From the NCBI GenBank assembly GCA_017849575.1, contig JAFIGV010000019.1, forward strand, positions 186,001-250,000: DNA of 64,000 nt. Direction: 5' to 3'. The DNA is from Flavipsychrobacter sp. Lineage in GTDB: Bacteria > Bacteroidota > Bacteroidia > Chitinophagales > Chitinophagaceae. A program made the translations under genes and the position numbers. This document shows, piece by piece, positions 24,630 through 33,590 of the stretch; within the stretch, counting starts at the first letter, position 1; each line of letters opens with the position of its first letter. The notes beneath the pieces were generated by a model. It had not been told where the DNA came from, did not search any database, and was given only the letters and a program-made list of their open reading frames with translations.

Positions 24630-26699
24630 GAACTCATCTTCCGTAAGAATGGTGACCGTGCCCAGCTTTTTTGCTTTCTCGAGTTTCGAACCGGCGTCTG
24701 CACCCACTACCAGATAGTTGAGTTTGCTGCTCACGCCGCTGAGGATCACACCCGATTTTTCTTCTACCATGGCCTCCGCATCGCTGCGCTTCAGCTTGTT
24801 CAGTGTGCCGGTAAACAGAAAGGTTTTTCCTGCCAGGGCTCCTTCTCCTTGGTCTGAAGATTTGTGATGATTGTAGAGGCTAACGCCCTGCTGCTCCAGT
24901 TCATCGATCATGTGCCGGTTTTCGGCAAGATGGAAAAAATCACAGGCGGCGGCAGCCACTTTCGGGCCTACATCCTCCAACGCCTGAAACTGATCTGCGG
25001 TCCAGTCATAAAATTCTTTCAGGTAGCTTACGGCGTGGGCCAGGGTTTTCGCCATGGTTTCCCCTACATGACGGATACCCAGTCCGAAGATCAGGCGATT
25101 AAGTGGTTCTGTTTTTGACTGTTCTATGGCATTGCTGAGATTGCTGATGGATTTTTCACCAAAGCCCCCCAGTTGCTCTACGCGGCTCCAATCAATACGG
25201 TACAGGCTGGGAATGGTCGTAATGATACCCAGATCAAAAAATTTTTTTACGTTGGCGGCGCCCATACCGCGGATGTCCATGGCATCTTTGCTGCAGAAAT
25301 GGCTGAGGCGTTCTACCACTTGTGCGGGGCAGGAAATGTTGATACAACGCCACACTGCCTCATCGGCTGGTTTTTCCAGGGGTTGCTCACAGTCGGGGCA
25401 GAGAGTCGGAAAAATGATGGGTTGTTCGCTGCCATCGCGGAGCTCAGGCATAGCTTTTACGATGTAGGGAATTACATCGCCCGCACGCTCCACGAGTACG
25501 GTATCGCCGAGGTGCAGGTCTTTTTCCCGTACCACATCTTCATTAAATAGCGAAATAGAAGCCACTGTGACACCGCCAATAGGTACGGGGTCTATTTTGG
25601 CCACGGGCGTAATGCTGCCCGTACGGCCTACCTGAAATTCTACTTTGCGCAGCTTGCTCGTGGCCTGTCGTGCCTTGAACTTAAAGGCCACAGCCCAGCG
25701 CGGGTGGTGGGCCGTCATCCCCATTTTTTCCTGTAGGTCGAAGGAGTTTACTTTTATCACCAGCCCATCTACTTCATAAGGCAGCTCGTCGCGGCGGTGC
25801 TCAAACTCGTGGCAAAAAGCAATGACTTCTTCAATGCTGCGGAATCGTTTCATCTCCTGCACGGGTGTAGGAAAGCCCAGTTGATAGAGATATTGCAAGG
25901 CATCAAAGTGCGTGTGCAACGGTTCCGGTATTTCATTGCCGCTCAGCAAAGTGTAATCGCTGATGTGGTACAGCACAGCCGAAAGTTTTCTTTTCCTTAC
26001 TTCCTCAGGGTCGAGTATGCGCAAGGTGCCGGATGCGGCATTGCGCGGATTAGCGAGAGGCGCCAGTCCTTCGGCAGCCCTTTGTGCATTATAGGCGGCA
26101 AATACCTTTTTATGGATTACTACCTCACCGCGAATTTCGATCTGCGTCAATCCATCCTGCACAAAGGCTGCAGAAAGCGGAATGGAGCGTATCTGTCGTA
26201 CATTGGTGGTTATCTCTTCACCCATCACGCCATCGCCGCGGGTAGCCCCTCTCGTCAGCAAGCCCTGTTCGTACACCAGTGAGATGCTGGCTCCGTCGTA
26301 CTTAGGCTCTACACAATATTCAATGTCGGCTGTGCCGGCCAGATCTTTGCATCGTCTGTCCCAGTCGAGAAGGTCTTCTGCATTATAGGTGTTGTCGAGG
26401 CTGAGCATGGGCACGAGATGTGCAACCGGTGGAAACTTTTCGCTCAGGCCTTTGGCCACTCTTTGTGTAGGAGAATCGCCGGGTATGGATGCCGGAGACA
26501 TTTTCTCAAGCTCGGTAAGTTTTTTATACAACTGGTCGTATTCATAATCCGAGAAGACGGGATCGTTCTGCACATAATACTTCCAGTCGGCGTAGTTGAT
26601 GATGCTGCGCAACAGATCGGCCTGCGGGGGCTGCACCTGGGCTGCGAGCAGTTCTTTGCCGGAGTCATAAAGGTTCTTTTCCTGCACGGGCGTGTACAT
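24612..26699 (-). CDS. ligA: NAD-dependent DNA ligase LigA
   Basis: The 695-residue enzyme seals nicks in replication and repair. An Ia domain is followed by the adenylation domain with the nucleophile Lys133 (EPKYDGASISL) and GATRGDGVMGEE. An OB fold, a four-Cys zinc finger (CPDC...CINISC), helix-hairpin-helix repeats and a C-terminal BRCT domain (GALAGKTFLFTGTLNKLKRSDAEAMVEEKSG) complete the standard order and length. ATG 26699 (MYTPVQEKNLYD) fits the family better than the frame extended to 26768. Confidence 0.97.
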   Translation of the reverse strand: MYTPVQEKNLYDSGKELLAAQVQPPQADLLRSIINYADWKYYVQNDPVFSDYEYDQLYKKLTELEKMSPASIPGDSPTQRVAKGLSEKFPPVAHLVPMLSLDNTYNAEDLLDWDRRCKDLAGTADIEYCVEPKYDGASISLVYEQGLLTRGATRGDGVMGEEITTNVRQIRSIPLSAAFVQDGLTQIEIRGEVVIHKKVFAAYNAQRAAEGLAPLANPRNAASGTLRILDPEEVRKRKLSAVLYHISDYTLLSGNEIPEPLHTHFDALQYLYQLGFPTPVQEMKRFRSIEEVIAFCHEFEHRRDELPYEVDGLVIKVNSFDLQEKMGMTAHHPRWAVAFKFKARQATSKLRKVEFQVGRTGSITPVAKIDPVPIGGVTVASISLFNEDVVREKDLHLGDTVLVERAGDVIPYIVKAMPELRDGSEQPIIFPTLCPDCEQPLEKPADEAVWRCINISCPAQVVERLSHFCSKDAMDIRGMGAANVKKFFDLGIITTIPSLYRIDWSRVEQLGGFGEKSISNLSNAIEQSKTEPLNRLIFGLGIRHVGETMAKTLAHAVSYLKEFYDWTADQFQALEDVGPKVAAAACDFFHLAENRHMIDELEQQGVSLYNHHKSSDQGEGALAGKTFLFTGTLNKLKRSDAEAMVEEKSGVILSGVSSKLNYLVVGADAGSKLEKAKKLGTVTILTEDEFLTLMG

Positions 26700-26864
26700 G
26701 TTGCTAAGATAAGGGGAATAAGGATTGCTGAGGGTGCCTGATAACAACAAAGCCGGTGAACCGAGCATTGGGTCAAGCTGTTGGTGTAAGCTTGAAAAAT
26801 GAAATGCTACATGGCTTGTTTTACCGTAGGCAGGTAACTGCCCCGGTGCGTTACCTGTCTGAAG

Positions 26865-28406
26865 TTATGTCTTGTCGGTTGCCACTTTGTATGCGGGATC
26901 CTCAATGATATTTACATCAATTATCTCTTCTGCATTTTTTAGCAACCGACGGCAGTCTGCACTTAGGTGTCTTAAATGCAACTGTTTACCCGCCCTGTGA
27001 TAGCGCTCAGTGATGCGGTTCAGCGCTTCAATACCGGACATGTCAACAACACGGCTTTCTTTGAAATCAATAATCACTTCTGCAGGGTCGTTTAACACAT
27101 CGAATTTTTCGTTGAAAGCGGTGATGGAGCCAAAGAATAGTGGGCCGAAAATTTCGTAATGCCTGACGCCGTAAGCATCAATATATTTTCTGGCTCTGAT
27201 GCGTTTGGCATTTTCCCAGGCAAAGACCAAGGCAGCGATAATAACGCCGATGAGCACCGCCAGGGCAAGGTTGTGAAGCAGTACCGTTACGCCGGCGACC
27301 ACCACAATGACCAACACATCATGCAGCGGCATTTTACCGAAGGTGCGGAGGCTTGCCCATTCAAAAGTGCCCATGGCTACCATTATCATTAAACCGGTCA
27401 AAGCGGCCATCGGCATTTTTTCGATCAGGCCGGCGCCGAACATGATAAATACCAGGAGCATCACTGCAGCAACAATTCCGGAAAGCCTTGCCCGTGCACC
27501 TGACGATATATTGATAAGGCTTTGCCCAATCATGGCGCAACCGCCCATGCCGGAGAAAAAGCCGGAGGTAACATTGGCCAGACCCTGCGCCACACACTCT
27601 TTGTTTCCCCGGCCTTTGGTCTCAGTAATCTCGTCAATAAGGTTAAGGGTCAGCAGGCTTTCGATCAGCCCGACACCAGCGACAATTAGAGCGTATGGAA
27701 AGATCACGTGCAGCGTTTCCCATGAGAAGGGTACTATGGGAATGTGGAACGGCGGGAAACCACCTTTGATGGAGGCGATATCGCCCACTGTCCTCGTCTC
27801 AATGCCCAAACCAATGATAAGGGCAGATACCACTAAAATAGCCGTTAACGATGCGGGAACCACCTTCGTTAATTTTGGAAGAATCCAAATAATCAGCATC
27901 GTGAGCATCACAAAGCCCAGCATGATATAGAGACTTTTACCTGTAAGCCAATGCTCCACACCGGCGGCATCCACGGTCTTAAACTGCGCCAGTTGAGCAA
28001 GGAAGATAATGATAGCCAGACCGTTGACAAAGCCATACATGACAGACTGCGGTACCAGGCGAATGAACTTACCTAATTTCAAAACTCCGGCAAGCATTTG
28101 AATTAACCCTGCAAGAATTACGGTGGCGAAAATATACTCGGGCCCGTGGGTTTTCGCCAGTGCTGCGATCACCACAGCTACTGCTCCAGTGGCACCGGAA
28201 ATCATACCCGGTCTGCCGCCCACGACCGCGGTAATCAATCCCATCACAAATGCGGCGTAAAGTCCAATCAACGGCGAAAGCCCGGCAATAAGTGAAAAGG
28301 CAACAGCTTCAGGGACGAGCGCAAGCGCCACAGTTAACCCTGATAATATTTCGGTTTTGTAGTTGACTTTCTGCTTAAAGTCGAACAAATTAAATACGCC
28401 CTTCAT
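26865..28406 (-). CDS. SulP family inorganic anion transporter
   Basis: The 513-residue inner-membrane protein has the SulP transmembrane core starting at YKTEILSGLTVALALVPEAVAFSLIAGLSP, the typical FIRLVPQSVMYGFVNGLAI and MGGCAMIGQSLINISSG segments, and a C-terminal STAS domain (about 400-500; PAEVIIDFKESRVVDMSGIEALNRI). Members carry sulfate, bicarbonate or other anions; the substrate is not readable from sequence. ATG 28406 gives the usual short N-terminus. It is transcribed alone from a canonical promoter 140 bp upstream. Confidence 0.93.
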   Translation of the reverse strand: MKGVFNLFDFKQKVNYKTEILSGLTVALALVPEAVAFSLIAGLSPLIGLYAAFVMGLITAVVGGRPGMISGATGAVAVVIAALAKTHGPEYIFATVILAGLIQMLAGVLKLGKFIRLVPQSVMYGFVNGLAIIIFLAQLAQFKTVDAAGVEHWLTGKSLYIMLGFVMLTMLIIWILPKLTKVVPASLTAILVVSALIIGLGIETRTVGDIASIKGGFPPFHIPIVPFSWETLHVIFPYALIVAGVGLIESLLTLNLIDEITETKGRGNKECVAQGLANVTSGFFSGMGGCAMIGQSLINISSGARARLSGIVAAVMLLVFIMFGAGLIEKMPMAALTGLMIMVAMGTFEWASLRTFGKMPLHDVLVIVVVAGVTVLLHNLALAVLIGVIIAALVFAWENAKRIRARKYIDAYGVRHYEIFGPLFFGSITAFNEKFDVLNDPAEVIIDFKESRVVDMSGIEALNRITERYHRAGKQLHLRHLSADCRRLLKNAEEIIDVNIIEDPAYKVATDKT

Positions 28407-28544
28407 GACAATGTCCTGAATTAAATGTTTACAACAAATTGGATTAAACAGCCTTGCGGAAAAACGGCAGCACAACAAACAAATCCTTGTCAGATCAAGG
28501 TGGAGTAACGGCTGATGTGAAACAAATACAGGCCATAAAGTGCG

Positions 28545-28576
28545 CAAAACTAAGTTCTGCGTTCAACTAAAGCAAA
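28545..28576 (-). promoter_or_regulatory. Canonical Bacteroidetes promoter of the SulP gene
   Basis: On the minus strand TTTG (28573-28576), a 20-base spacer and TAGTTTTG (28545-28552) match the consensus fully. The implied leader of about 135 bases to ATG 28406 is long for this window and contains a CCTTG-ATCTGA-CAAGG hairpin. Confidence 0.75.
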
Positions 28577-28679
28577 CTAACGCCGGAAACAAGACTGATT
28601 TGTAAGAAAGGAGTTCGTACTCCATGAGCCGTAGCAGAAACGAAGTTGAACAGTGAGCCTGCCGTTGAATACAAGCAAA

Positions 28680-29300
28680 CTATTGTATCAGGTGCTCCCA
28701 TTTGCCCGCGCCTTCGCGCAACAGCGAAGGCACACCCTGGCTGCAGTCTATGATGGTGGAAGGCACCGTGCCGCCTGGTCCGCCGTCTATTACCATATCC
28801 ACCTGGTTTTCGAAGGTTTCGTAGATAATTTCCGGGTCGGTATAGTAGGCTACGTCGGTCTCCATGGGCAGAGACACACTCATGATGGGGTGACCCAGTT
28901 CTTTGACGATGGCCTGGGTAATATTGTGATCAGGCACCCGTATGCCCACGGTGTCTTTTTTGCTTTTCAGCATTTTGGGCACCTGTTTGCTGGCTTCAAG
29001 TATATACGTGTAGGGGCCAGGCAGTGTGCTTTTAAGAATGCGGAAAACGGGCGTGTCCATGCTTTTTGCATATTCGCTGAGGTGGCTTAGTCCTGCACAC
29101 ACAAATGAGAAATTTGCCTTTTGGGGGTCAAGGTTTTTAATGCGACAGATACGGGCGATGGCGCTCGTGTTGTAGATATCGCAGCCCAGACCGTAGATGG
29201 TATCGGTGGGATAGATGATGACGCCTCCGCTACGCAGGGTTTCCACCACATTTTTGATGAGGCGAGGCTGCGGATTATCGGGGTGTATCTGTACGATCAT
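28680..29300 (-). CDS. YciO/TsaC/Sua5-family protein, YciO type
   Basis: The 206-residue protein has the YrdC fold. Its N-terminus (MIVQIHPDNPQPRLIKNVVETLRSGGVIIYPTDTIYGLGC) and the segments ICRIKNLDPQKANFSFVC, LPGPYTYILEASKQVP and GIRVPDHNITQAIVKELGHPIMSVSLP follow E. coli YciO closely rather than TsaC. YciO relatives bind ATP and RNA. Some YciO-type members may make threonylcarbamoyl-AMP for tRNA t6A37; whether this one does is open. It is the last gene of the pnuC operon, 11 bp after the kinase gene. Confidence 0.88.
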   Translation of the reverse strand: MIVQIHPDNPQPRLIKNVVETLRSGGVIIYPTDTIYGLGCDIYNTSAIARICRIKNLDPQKANFSFVCAGLSHLSEYAKSMDTPVFRILKSTLPGPYTYILEASKQVPKMLKSKKDTVGIRVPDHNITQAIVKELGHPIMSVSLPMETDVAYYTDPEIIYETFENQVDMVIDGGPGGTVPSTIIDCSQGVPSLLREGAGKWEHLIQ

Positions 29301-29311
29301 GGCCTGTAAAT

Positions 29312-29836
29312 CTATCCAAAGGTAGCGCTAATTGCCGCGAGCGCGAGCTGCAGTCTTTCAGCACGGTTTCCTTTTATCAGTTGCCAGGGCACGCCGCTGT
29401 TGATTACTACATCTTTGTACTGCTGAAAGAAATATGCCCGCATGTCCGGGTCGGGGTGTTCCCGCAGCGGATCATCTTGCCAGGGTACATCCGTATAGGT
29501 AAGCAAATAAAGATCATAGGGCCTTGTGGCGATATGTTGGAGCACCGGGGCGGCACAATGGCCAAACCTATGCTCGCTCCATACTTTGATCACGTAGAGG
29601 TCGGTATCGCAGATGAGAAAGCGTTGAGCGTGTGCAAGCAATTTATCTTCTGCCTGCAACTGGCCCAGGGCAATGTTCAGCAGGTCGTGCTCGTCATAGT
29701 CACCTTGTCGTTGCGCGAGGTAGGCGCGCGCATATTCTTCTGTCCAGACCGTATTCAGCGCACCGGCAATATCGGCGCACAGGGTACTTTTTCCTGTGGA
29801 CTCCGGGCCGATCACTGCAATTTTTCTGACGCTCAA
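29312..29836 (-). CDS. NadR-like ribosylnicotinamide kinase-type ATPase
   Basis: The 174-residue protein has Walker A at residues 10-17 (GPESTGKS), EEYARAYL, and the CDTDLYVIKVWSEHRFG segment typical of the kinase domain of NadR. That domain phosphorylates nicotinamide riboside to NMN. The adenylyltransferase and repressor parts of NadR are absent. It starts with a 4-bp overlap (ATGA) on the PAP2 gene and sits in an operon with pnuC, which supports a nicotinamide riboside salvage role. Confidence 0.9.
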   Translation of the reverse strand: MSVRKIAVIGPESTGKSTLCADIAGALNTVWTEEYARAYLAQRQGDYDEHDLLNIALGQLQAEDKLLAHAQRFLICDTDLYVIKVWSEHRFGHCAAPVLQHIATRPYDLYLLTYTDVPWQDDPLREHPDPDMRAYFFQQYKDVVINSGVPWQLIKGNRAERLQLALAAISATFG

Positions 29837-30453
29837 TCCTCCAGTTTTTTTTCAGTTCTTTTTTTCCAAAGCCCCCTGAGCCATACATTTCCTTTATAGC
29901 TCACCCAGGCCGACGCTGCGCCGACCAAAGCCCCTGCCAGAACATCGGTGGGATAATGCTGTCCCAGGTGCACCCGCGCGTACCCTACCGCGCCGGCATA
30001 CAAAAACGCGGGTGCTACTACATACCACCTTCGATACTGAATGCTTAACTGCGTAGCGGTGGCGAAGGCAAAGGACGTGTGACCCGACGGGAAAGACGGA
30101 CTTGTGTCATATTCATACGGTATATACTCGGGGTGCTGAACGTAGGGGCGGTCTCTCCTTACGGTGTACTTTAGTCCGTAAACCAGCACGGTATTGAGTA
30201 TAAGCCCTGTGGCCGATTGCACGGCATATTCAATTTGTTTTTTGTCGCGACCGGCTAATCCGGCTATGCACTGCAAAGCCGGCACGGCCAGAGCAACAGG
30301 ATAGGTTGATTGGCTCAGTGCATTCATGGCGCCATCCAGAGAAGTGTTACGGTGCACATGCAGGTCCTCGTAGAGATGCACATCAAAGTTCTGGCCGCGG
30401 ACCGAAGCGGATGTCGCAAGGAAGAGCATTACAAACAATAATCTTTTCAGCAT
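29833..30453 (-). CDS. PAP2-family phosphatase, exported
   Basis: The 206-residue protein has a signal peptide (MLKRLLFVMLFLATSASVRGQ) and the three PAP2/vanadium haloperoxidase motifs: KYTVRRDRP, PSGHTS and RVHLGQHYPTDV, with catalytic His in each of the last two. Several hydrophobic helices surround them. Such enzymes act at the periplasmic face on lipid or soluble phosphate esters. Its position between pnuC (7-bp overlap) and the NR kinase (4-bp overlap) suggests a link to nucleotide salvage, perhaps removing phosphate from NMN before uptake; this is inference. Confidence 0.9.
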   Translation of the reverse strand: MLKRLLFVMLFLATSASVRGQNFDVHLYEDLHVHRNTSLDGAMNALSQSTYPVALAVPALQCIAGLAGRDKKQIEYAVQSATGLILNTVLVYGLKYTVRRDRPYVQHPEYIPYEYDTSPSFPSGHTSFAFATATQLSIQYRRWYVVAPAFLYAGAVGYARVHLGQHYPTDVLAGALVGAASAWVSYKGNVWLRGLWKKRTEKKLED

Positions 30454-31052
30454 GATGTTTGGCTTTGCCGGTACATGATTTTTTTCCAGCGCAGGTATCC
30501 AAAAATAGCTACTACAAACAATACGGCGGTAAGCAGGGCATACATCGGAATGCCTTTATGGAACTGTAGGGGTATGGCAAATAAGTTGGAAAGATTGAGC
30601 AGCAGCCAGTTTTCCAGTTTTCGCCTGGCCAGCAGCCACATGCCGGCCCAGGCTGTAGCAGATACCCAGGCATCCCACAGCGGCACATCGGAGGGCGTAA
30701 AATGGCTGAGAACGAGATATAAGAAAAGACAGCCCGGCACTATGATGACAGATGCTATCCACCACTCCTTTGTTGTGGTTAGGGTAATGGGCAGAGACGA
30801 ACTGCCTTTATGTCGAAGCCAATGCTGCCAGCCGTAGATGCTCATGATGAGGTAATAGAGATTGAGAAAAGACTCGGCATAAAGCTTTACATCGGCCAGC
30901 ACATATACAGAGCAGGTGGTGCTGATGATGCCTGCCGGATAGAGCCATACACTGTTGCGCCAGGCCAGCAGGACCTGCAATATCCCCGTTGCCACGGCTA
31001 TAAGCTCCAGGAGGTGCTCCTGCACGAGCTGAAATATGGCAGCGGTACTCAT
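30447..31052 (-). CDS. pnuC: PnuC nicotinamide riboside transporter
   Basis: The 201-residue inner-membrane protein has about seven hydrophobic helices and the PnuC motifs LLAWRNSVWLYPAGIISTT, YAESFLNLYYLIMSIYGWQHW and NWLLLNLSNLFAIPLQFHKGIPMYALL. PnuC proteins move nicotinamide riboside (or, for PnuT/PnuX, thiamine or riboflavin) by facilitated diffusion trapped by phosphorylation. The NadR-type kinase in the same operon favours nicotinamide riboside. I see no THI-box in the short 40-bp upstream region. Confidence 0.93.
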   Translation of the reverse strand: MSTAAIFQLVQEHLLELIAVATGILQVLLAWRNSVWLYPAGIISTTCSVYVLADVKLYAESFLNLYYLIMSIYGWQHWLRHKGSSSLPITLTTTKEWWIASVIIVPGCLFLYLVLSHFTPSDVPLWDAWVSATAWAGMWLLARRKLENWLLLNLSNLFAIPLQFHKGIPMYALLTAVLFVVAIFGYLRWKKIMYRQSQTSC

Positions 31053-31057
31053 GGGTG

Positions 31058-31085
31058 CAAAATAACGTTCGTAAGTTTATGCAAA
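31058..31085 (-). promoter_or_regulatory. Probable promoter of the pnuC operon
   Basis: On the minus strand TTTG (31082-31085) and TTATTTTG (7/8 match) are spaced by 16 bases. The leader is only a few bases long in the 40-bp divergent gap. Confidence 0.4.
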
Positions 31086-31092
31086 GAACTGT

Positions 31093-32370
31093 ATGGCCAC
31101 AGAATTTGTGCACAATGCGCCGGCCCGTGAGCAACTACGATGGAAAGTGCTGGGCAGCCTGCTCCTCATCCTCGCTGTTGTACATGTGGTGGCAGAATGG
31201 AATGAGGTGGGCGACTTCCTTATTTATTATCAGGCATCCGCCGACATCCTTGGGCAGAAGGATATTTATACCCTGATGTATGGTTCTGCCCATCAGTTAC
31301 CTTATCTCGCTAGTCCTGTGCTGGCACTATTGCTGGCGCCCTTCTCGCTTTTGCCCTATGCGGCAGCAGCGGCCTTGTGGAAGATTTTTTCCCTGGTGCT
31401 GCTCTACCGTATATGGATCAATCTGGAGCGTTATTTTCCGCTCTACCGGCTAAGCGACAGGCAATACACAGCGCTGGTCATTGGCAGTTTTGCTTCGGTG
31501 TGTTTTGTACTGTATCGAAATCTTCACATGGTTCAGTTCACGATTTTCCTGCTGTTTGTCATGCTTGAGGGGATGCGCCTCACAGAGCTGGGTAAACCGG
31601 CAGCCGGAGCTTCGCTGCTGGCTTTGGGAATTGTGGTGAAACTACTGCCTGTGGTGATGGTGCCCTATTTGCTTTACCGGCGCTATTTCGGCGCTGCATT
31701 GCTTACCCTCTTATTTACAGTGCTTCTGTTTTTTCTTCCTGTAGTTTTTGGCGGGTGGGATTATTTTACTTTTCTCAACGGTCAATGGCTGGTATCTATC
31801 AATCCGGGTAAGGAGATCAATGTGCTCGATTACATGACGGAAGACATTCATACCCTTGCTGCATGGATATCTTCCCTGCTGGTAAAAAATCTGAGTTCCT
31901 ATCCGGGTGCGCCCCCTTATCGCCGTCATCTGGCCGACCTACCAGTACATACCGTGGTGATCATCATTCAGTGTACGCGCGTTTTTTTTGCTGGTTTTAT
32001 GCTGTACTTCCTCAGATCGCGGCCTTTTTGTGCAGAGCCGAACAAACAAAAAAGGCTTTGGGAGCTGGCCTATTTATTCATGGCCACTGCACTCATCTTT
32101 CCACAGCAGAGAACCTATGCTTTTCTTTTGGTGCTGCCCGCATTATTTTACCTCAACGTGCTGTTGTTTACCAAGTTGAACAGGAAGACAGGCGCAAAGA
32201 AAGCGTGGCTAAAAGGAATTTACATGACTGCGCTTGTGGTCTTTAACCTGGAACTATTGCTGGGAAGTTTTCGCGAGCTATACTGGTATTATAAGACGAT
32301 GACCTATGCGGTACTACTGTTTGTGCTGGTGCTGGCGGTAATCCGGCCCCCGGCGGTAGAAAAGAGATAA
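31093..32370 (+). CDS. GT87-like (DUF2029) polyprenyl-sugar-dependent membrane glycosyltransferase
   Basis: The 425-residue protein has ten or more hydrophobic helices. The first extracytoplasmic loop carries GDFLIYYQASADILGQKDIYTLMYG, and further features are LASPVLALLLAPFSLLPYAAAAALWK, a FGGWDYFTFLNGQWL stretch and FPQQRTYAFLLVLPALFYL. The loop Asp after the first helix and the Y..A..ilgg.dlY pattern are typical of GT-C fold GT87/PIG-M-like mannosyltransferases. The acceptor is unknown. It is divergent from pnuC by 40 bp. Confidence 0.85.
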   Translation: MATEFVHNAPAREQLRWKVLGSLLLILAVVHVVAEWNEVGDFLIYYQASADILGQKDIYTLMYGSAHQLPYLASPVLALLLAPFSLLPYAAAAALWKIFSLVLLYRIWINLERYFPLYRLSDRQYTALVIGSFASVCFVLYRNLHMVQFTIFLLFVMLEGMRLTELGKPAAGASLLALGIVVKLLPVVMVPYLLYRRYFGAALLTLLFTVLLFFLPVVFGGWDYFTFLNGQWLVSINPGKEINVLDYMTEDIHTLAAWISSLLVKNLSSYPGAPPYRRHLADLPVHTVVIIIQCTRVFFAGFMLYFLRSRPFCAEPNKQKRLWELAYLFMATALIFPQQRTYAFLLVLPALFYLNVLLFTKLNRKTGAKKAWLKGIYMTALVVFNLELLLGSFRELYWYYKTMTYAVLLFVLVLAVIRPPAVEKR

Positions 32371-32387
32371 GCCTTATTTGGAATTTA

Positions 32388-32420
32388 TTTGTTCAAAACA
32401 AAAAATCTTTGTTACCTTTG
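32388..32420 (+). promoter_or_regulatory. Canonical promoter of rplU-rpmA
   Basis: TTTG (32388-32391), a 21-base spacer and a perfect TACCTTTG (32413-32420) match the Bacteroidetes consensus. The leader to ATG 32443 is about 15-20 bases. Confidence 0.8.
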
Positions 32421-32442
32421 CGCGAAATTATTTAGGGTAGTC

Positions 32443-32739
32443 ATGTTCGCGATTGTAAACATAGCAGGTCAACAATTTAAGGTTTCTAAAGACCAGGAAT
32501 TGTTTGTTCATCGCCTCGAAGGAAACGTAGGCGATAAGGTAGAATTTTCAGAAGTTCTGATGTCTGGCAGTGAAAATAATATTTCGTTGGCGGGTGCAGT
32601 AAAAGTTCAGGCTGAGATTCTGGATCATCTTAAGGGCGATAAGGTGATAGTGTTCAAGAAAAAGCGCCGTAAGGGATATCAAAAGATGAATGGTCATCGT
32701 CAGTATTTGACGAGGATCAAAATCCATGATATTGCATAA
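32443..32739 (+). CDS. rplU: 50S ribosomal protein L21
   Basis: The 98-residue protein begins MFAIVNIAGQQFKVSKDQE and ends KRRKGYQKMNGHRQYLTRIKIHDI, the conserved L21 rRNA-binding region. ATG 32443 is set by the family N-terminus and by the promoter, since the longer frame from 32389 would run through the promoter. rpmA follows after 43 bp. Confidence 0.97.
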   Translation: MFAIVNIAGQQFKVSKDQELFVHRLEGNVGDKVEFSEVLMSGSENNISLAGAVKVQAEILDHLKGDKVIVFKKKRRKGYQKMNGHRQYLTRIKIHDIA

Positions 32740-32782
32740 TTGAAATATTCTTTTGTAAATTCGTAAATAGAGTTATAAAACA

Positions 32783-33052
32783 ATGGCACACAAAAAAGGT
32801 GAAGGTAGTGTAAAGAATGGTCGTGACTCGCAGAGTAAACGTCTGGGAGTAAAGATCTACGGTGGTCAGCCTGCTGTTTCGGGAAATATCATCGTTCGTC
32901 AGCGCGGCACTGTTTACCATCCTGGTGATAATGTGGGCTTAGGAAAGGACTTTACCATTTTCGCAACTACTGATGGTATAGTAGAATTCCGGAAGACACG
33001 CACCAAGACATTAGTATCTGTAAAAGAAGTATCAGCTACAGCCGAGGCCTAA
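32783..33052 (+). CDS. rpmA: 50S ribosomal protein L27
   Basis: The 89-residue protein has the L27 signature [22 protein letters not shown] followed by [23 protein letters not shown]. The N-terminal tail reaches the peptidyl-transferase centre. There is no cleavable N-terminal extension as in Firmicutes. It is co-transcribed with rplU. Confidence 0.97.
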   Translation: MAHKKGEGSVKNGRDSQSKRLGVKIYGGQPAVSGNIIVRQRGTVYHPGDNVGLGKDFTIFATTDGIVEFRKTRTKTLVSVKEVSATAEA

Positions 33053-33109
33053 CCCCCTCGGCTGTTTGCCATAAAAGTTTTTTTGTTTAACCCTTAAATT
33101 CACACAGTT

Positions 33110-33406
33110 ATGGCAACAGCAAAAAAGGCAGCACCAAAGAAAGCTGCAGCAAAGAAAGCAGCTCCTAAAAAGGCTGCGCCAAAAAAAGCAGCAGCACCAA
33201 AGAAAGCAGCTCCTGCTAAAAAAGCGGCTCCGAAGAAGGCAGCTGCACCAAAGAAGGCGGCACCTGCTAAAAAAGCAGCAGCCCCGAAGAAAGCAGCTCC
33301 TGCTAAGAAGGCAGCAGCTCCTAAAAAAGCAGCAGCTCCTAAAAAGACGGCTCCTGCTAAAAAGAATGCTGCTCCTAAAAAGACAGCCGCTAAAGCAAAG
33401 AAGTAA
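33110..33406 (+). CDS. Lysine/alanine/proline-rich histone H1-like protein
   Basis: The 98-residue protein is almost entirely built of APKKAA, APAKKAA and AAPKKT units; Lys, Ala and Pro make up nearly all residues. It resembles the basic tails of eukaryotic H1 and of bacterial Hc1/AlgP-like proteins, and should be an unfolded polycation binding DNA or RNA. It has no folded domain. It lies 57 bp after rpmA and before a strong terminator, so it may be expressed with the two ribosomal proteins at high level. The DNA is repetitive and so prone to length change. Confidence 0.85.
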   Translation: MATAKKAAPKKAAAKKAAPKKAAPKKAAAPKKAAPAKKAAPKKAAAPKKAAPAKKAAAPKKAAPAKKAAAPKKAAAPKKTAPAKKNAAPKKTAAKAKK

Positions 33407-33432
33407 AACGACCTTGTGTTTAGCGAAATTGA

Positions 33433-33467
33433 AAGAGACTGTTTTCGGACAGTCTCTTTTGTTTTTG
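33433..33467 (+). terminator. Terminator of the rplU-rpmA-histone-like unit
   Basis: A perfect 10-bp stem (AAGAGACTGT / ACAGTCTCTT, 6-base loop) is followed by a T-rich tail (TTGTTTTT). Confidence 0.9.
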
Positions 33468-33590
33468 CCTGAATGTTGTATTACGAAACACTATATACGT
33501 TTTTTAATAAGGTTACAACGGCTTATGTACGGCGTATGTATGGAGTATCTAGGAGTATCTATAAAGAATCGTAGAGCGTTATCTGCTGTA

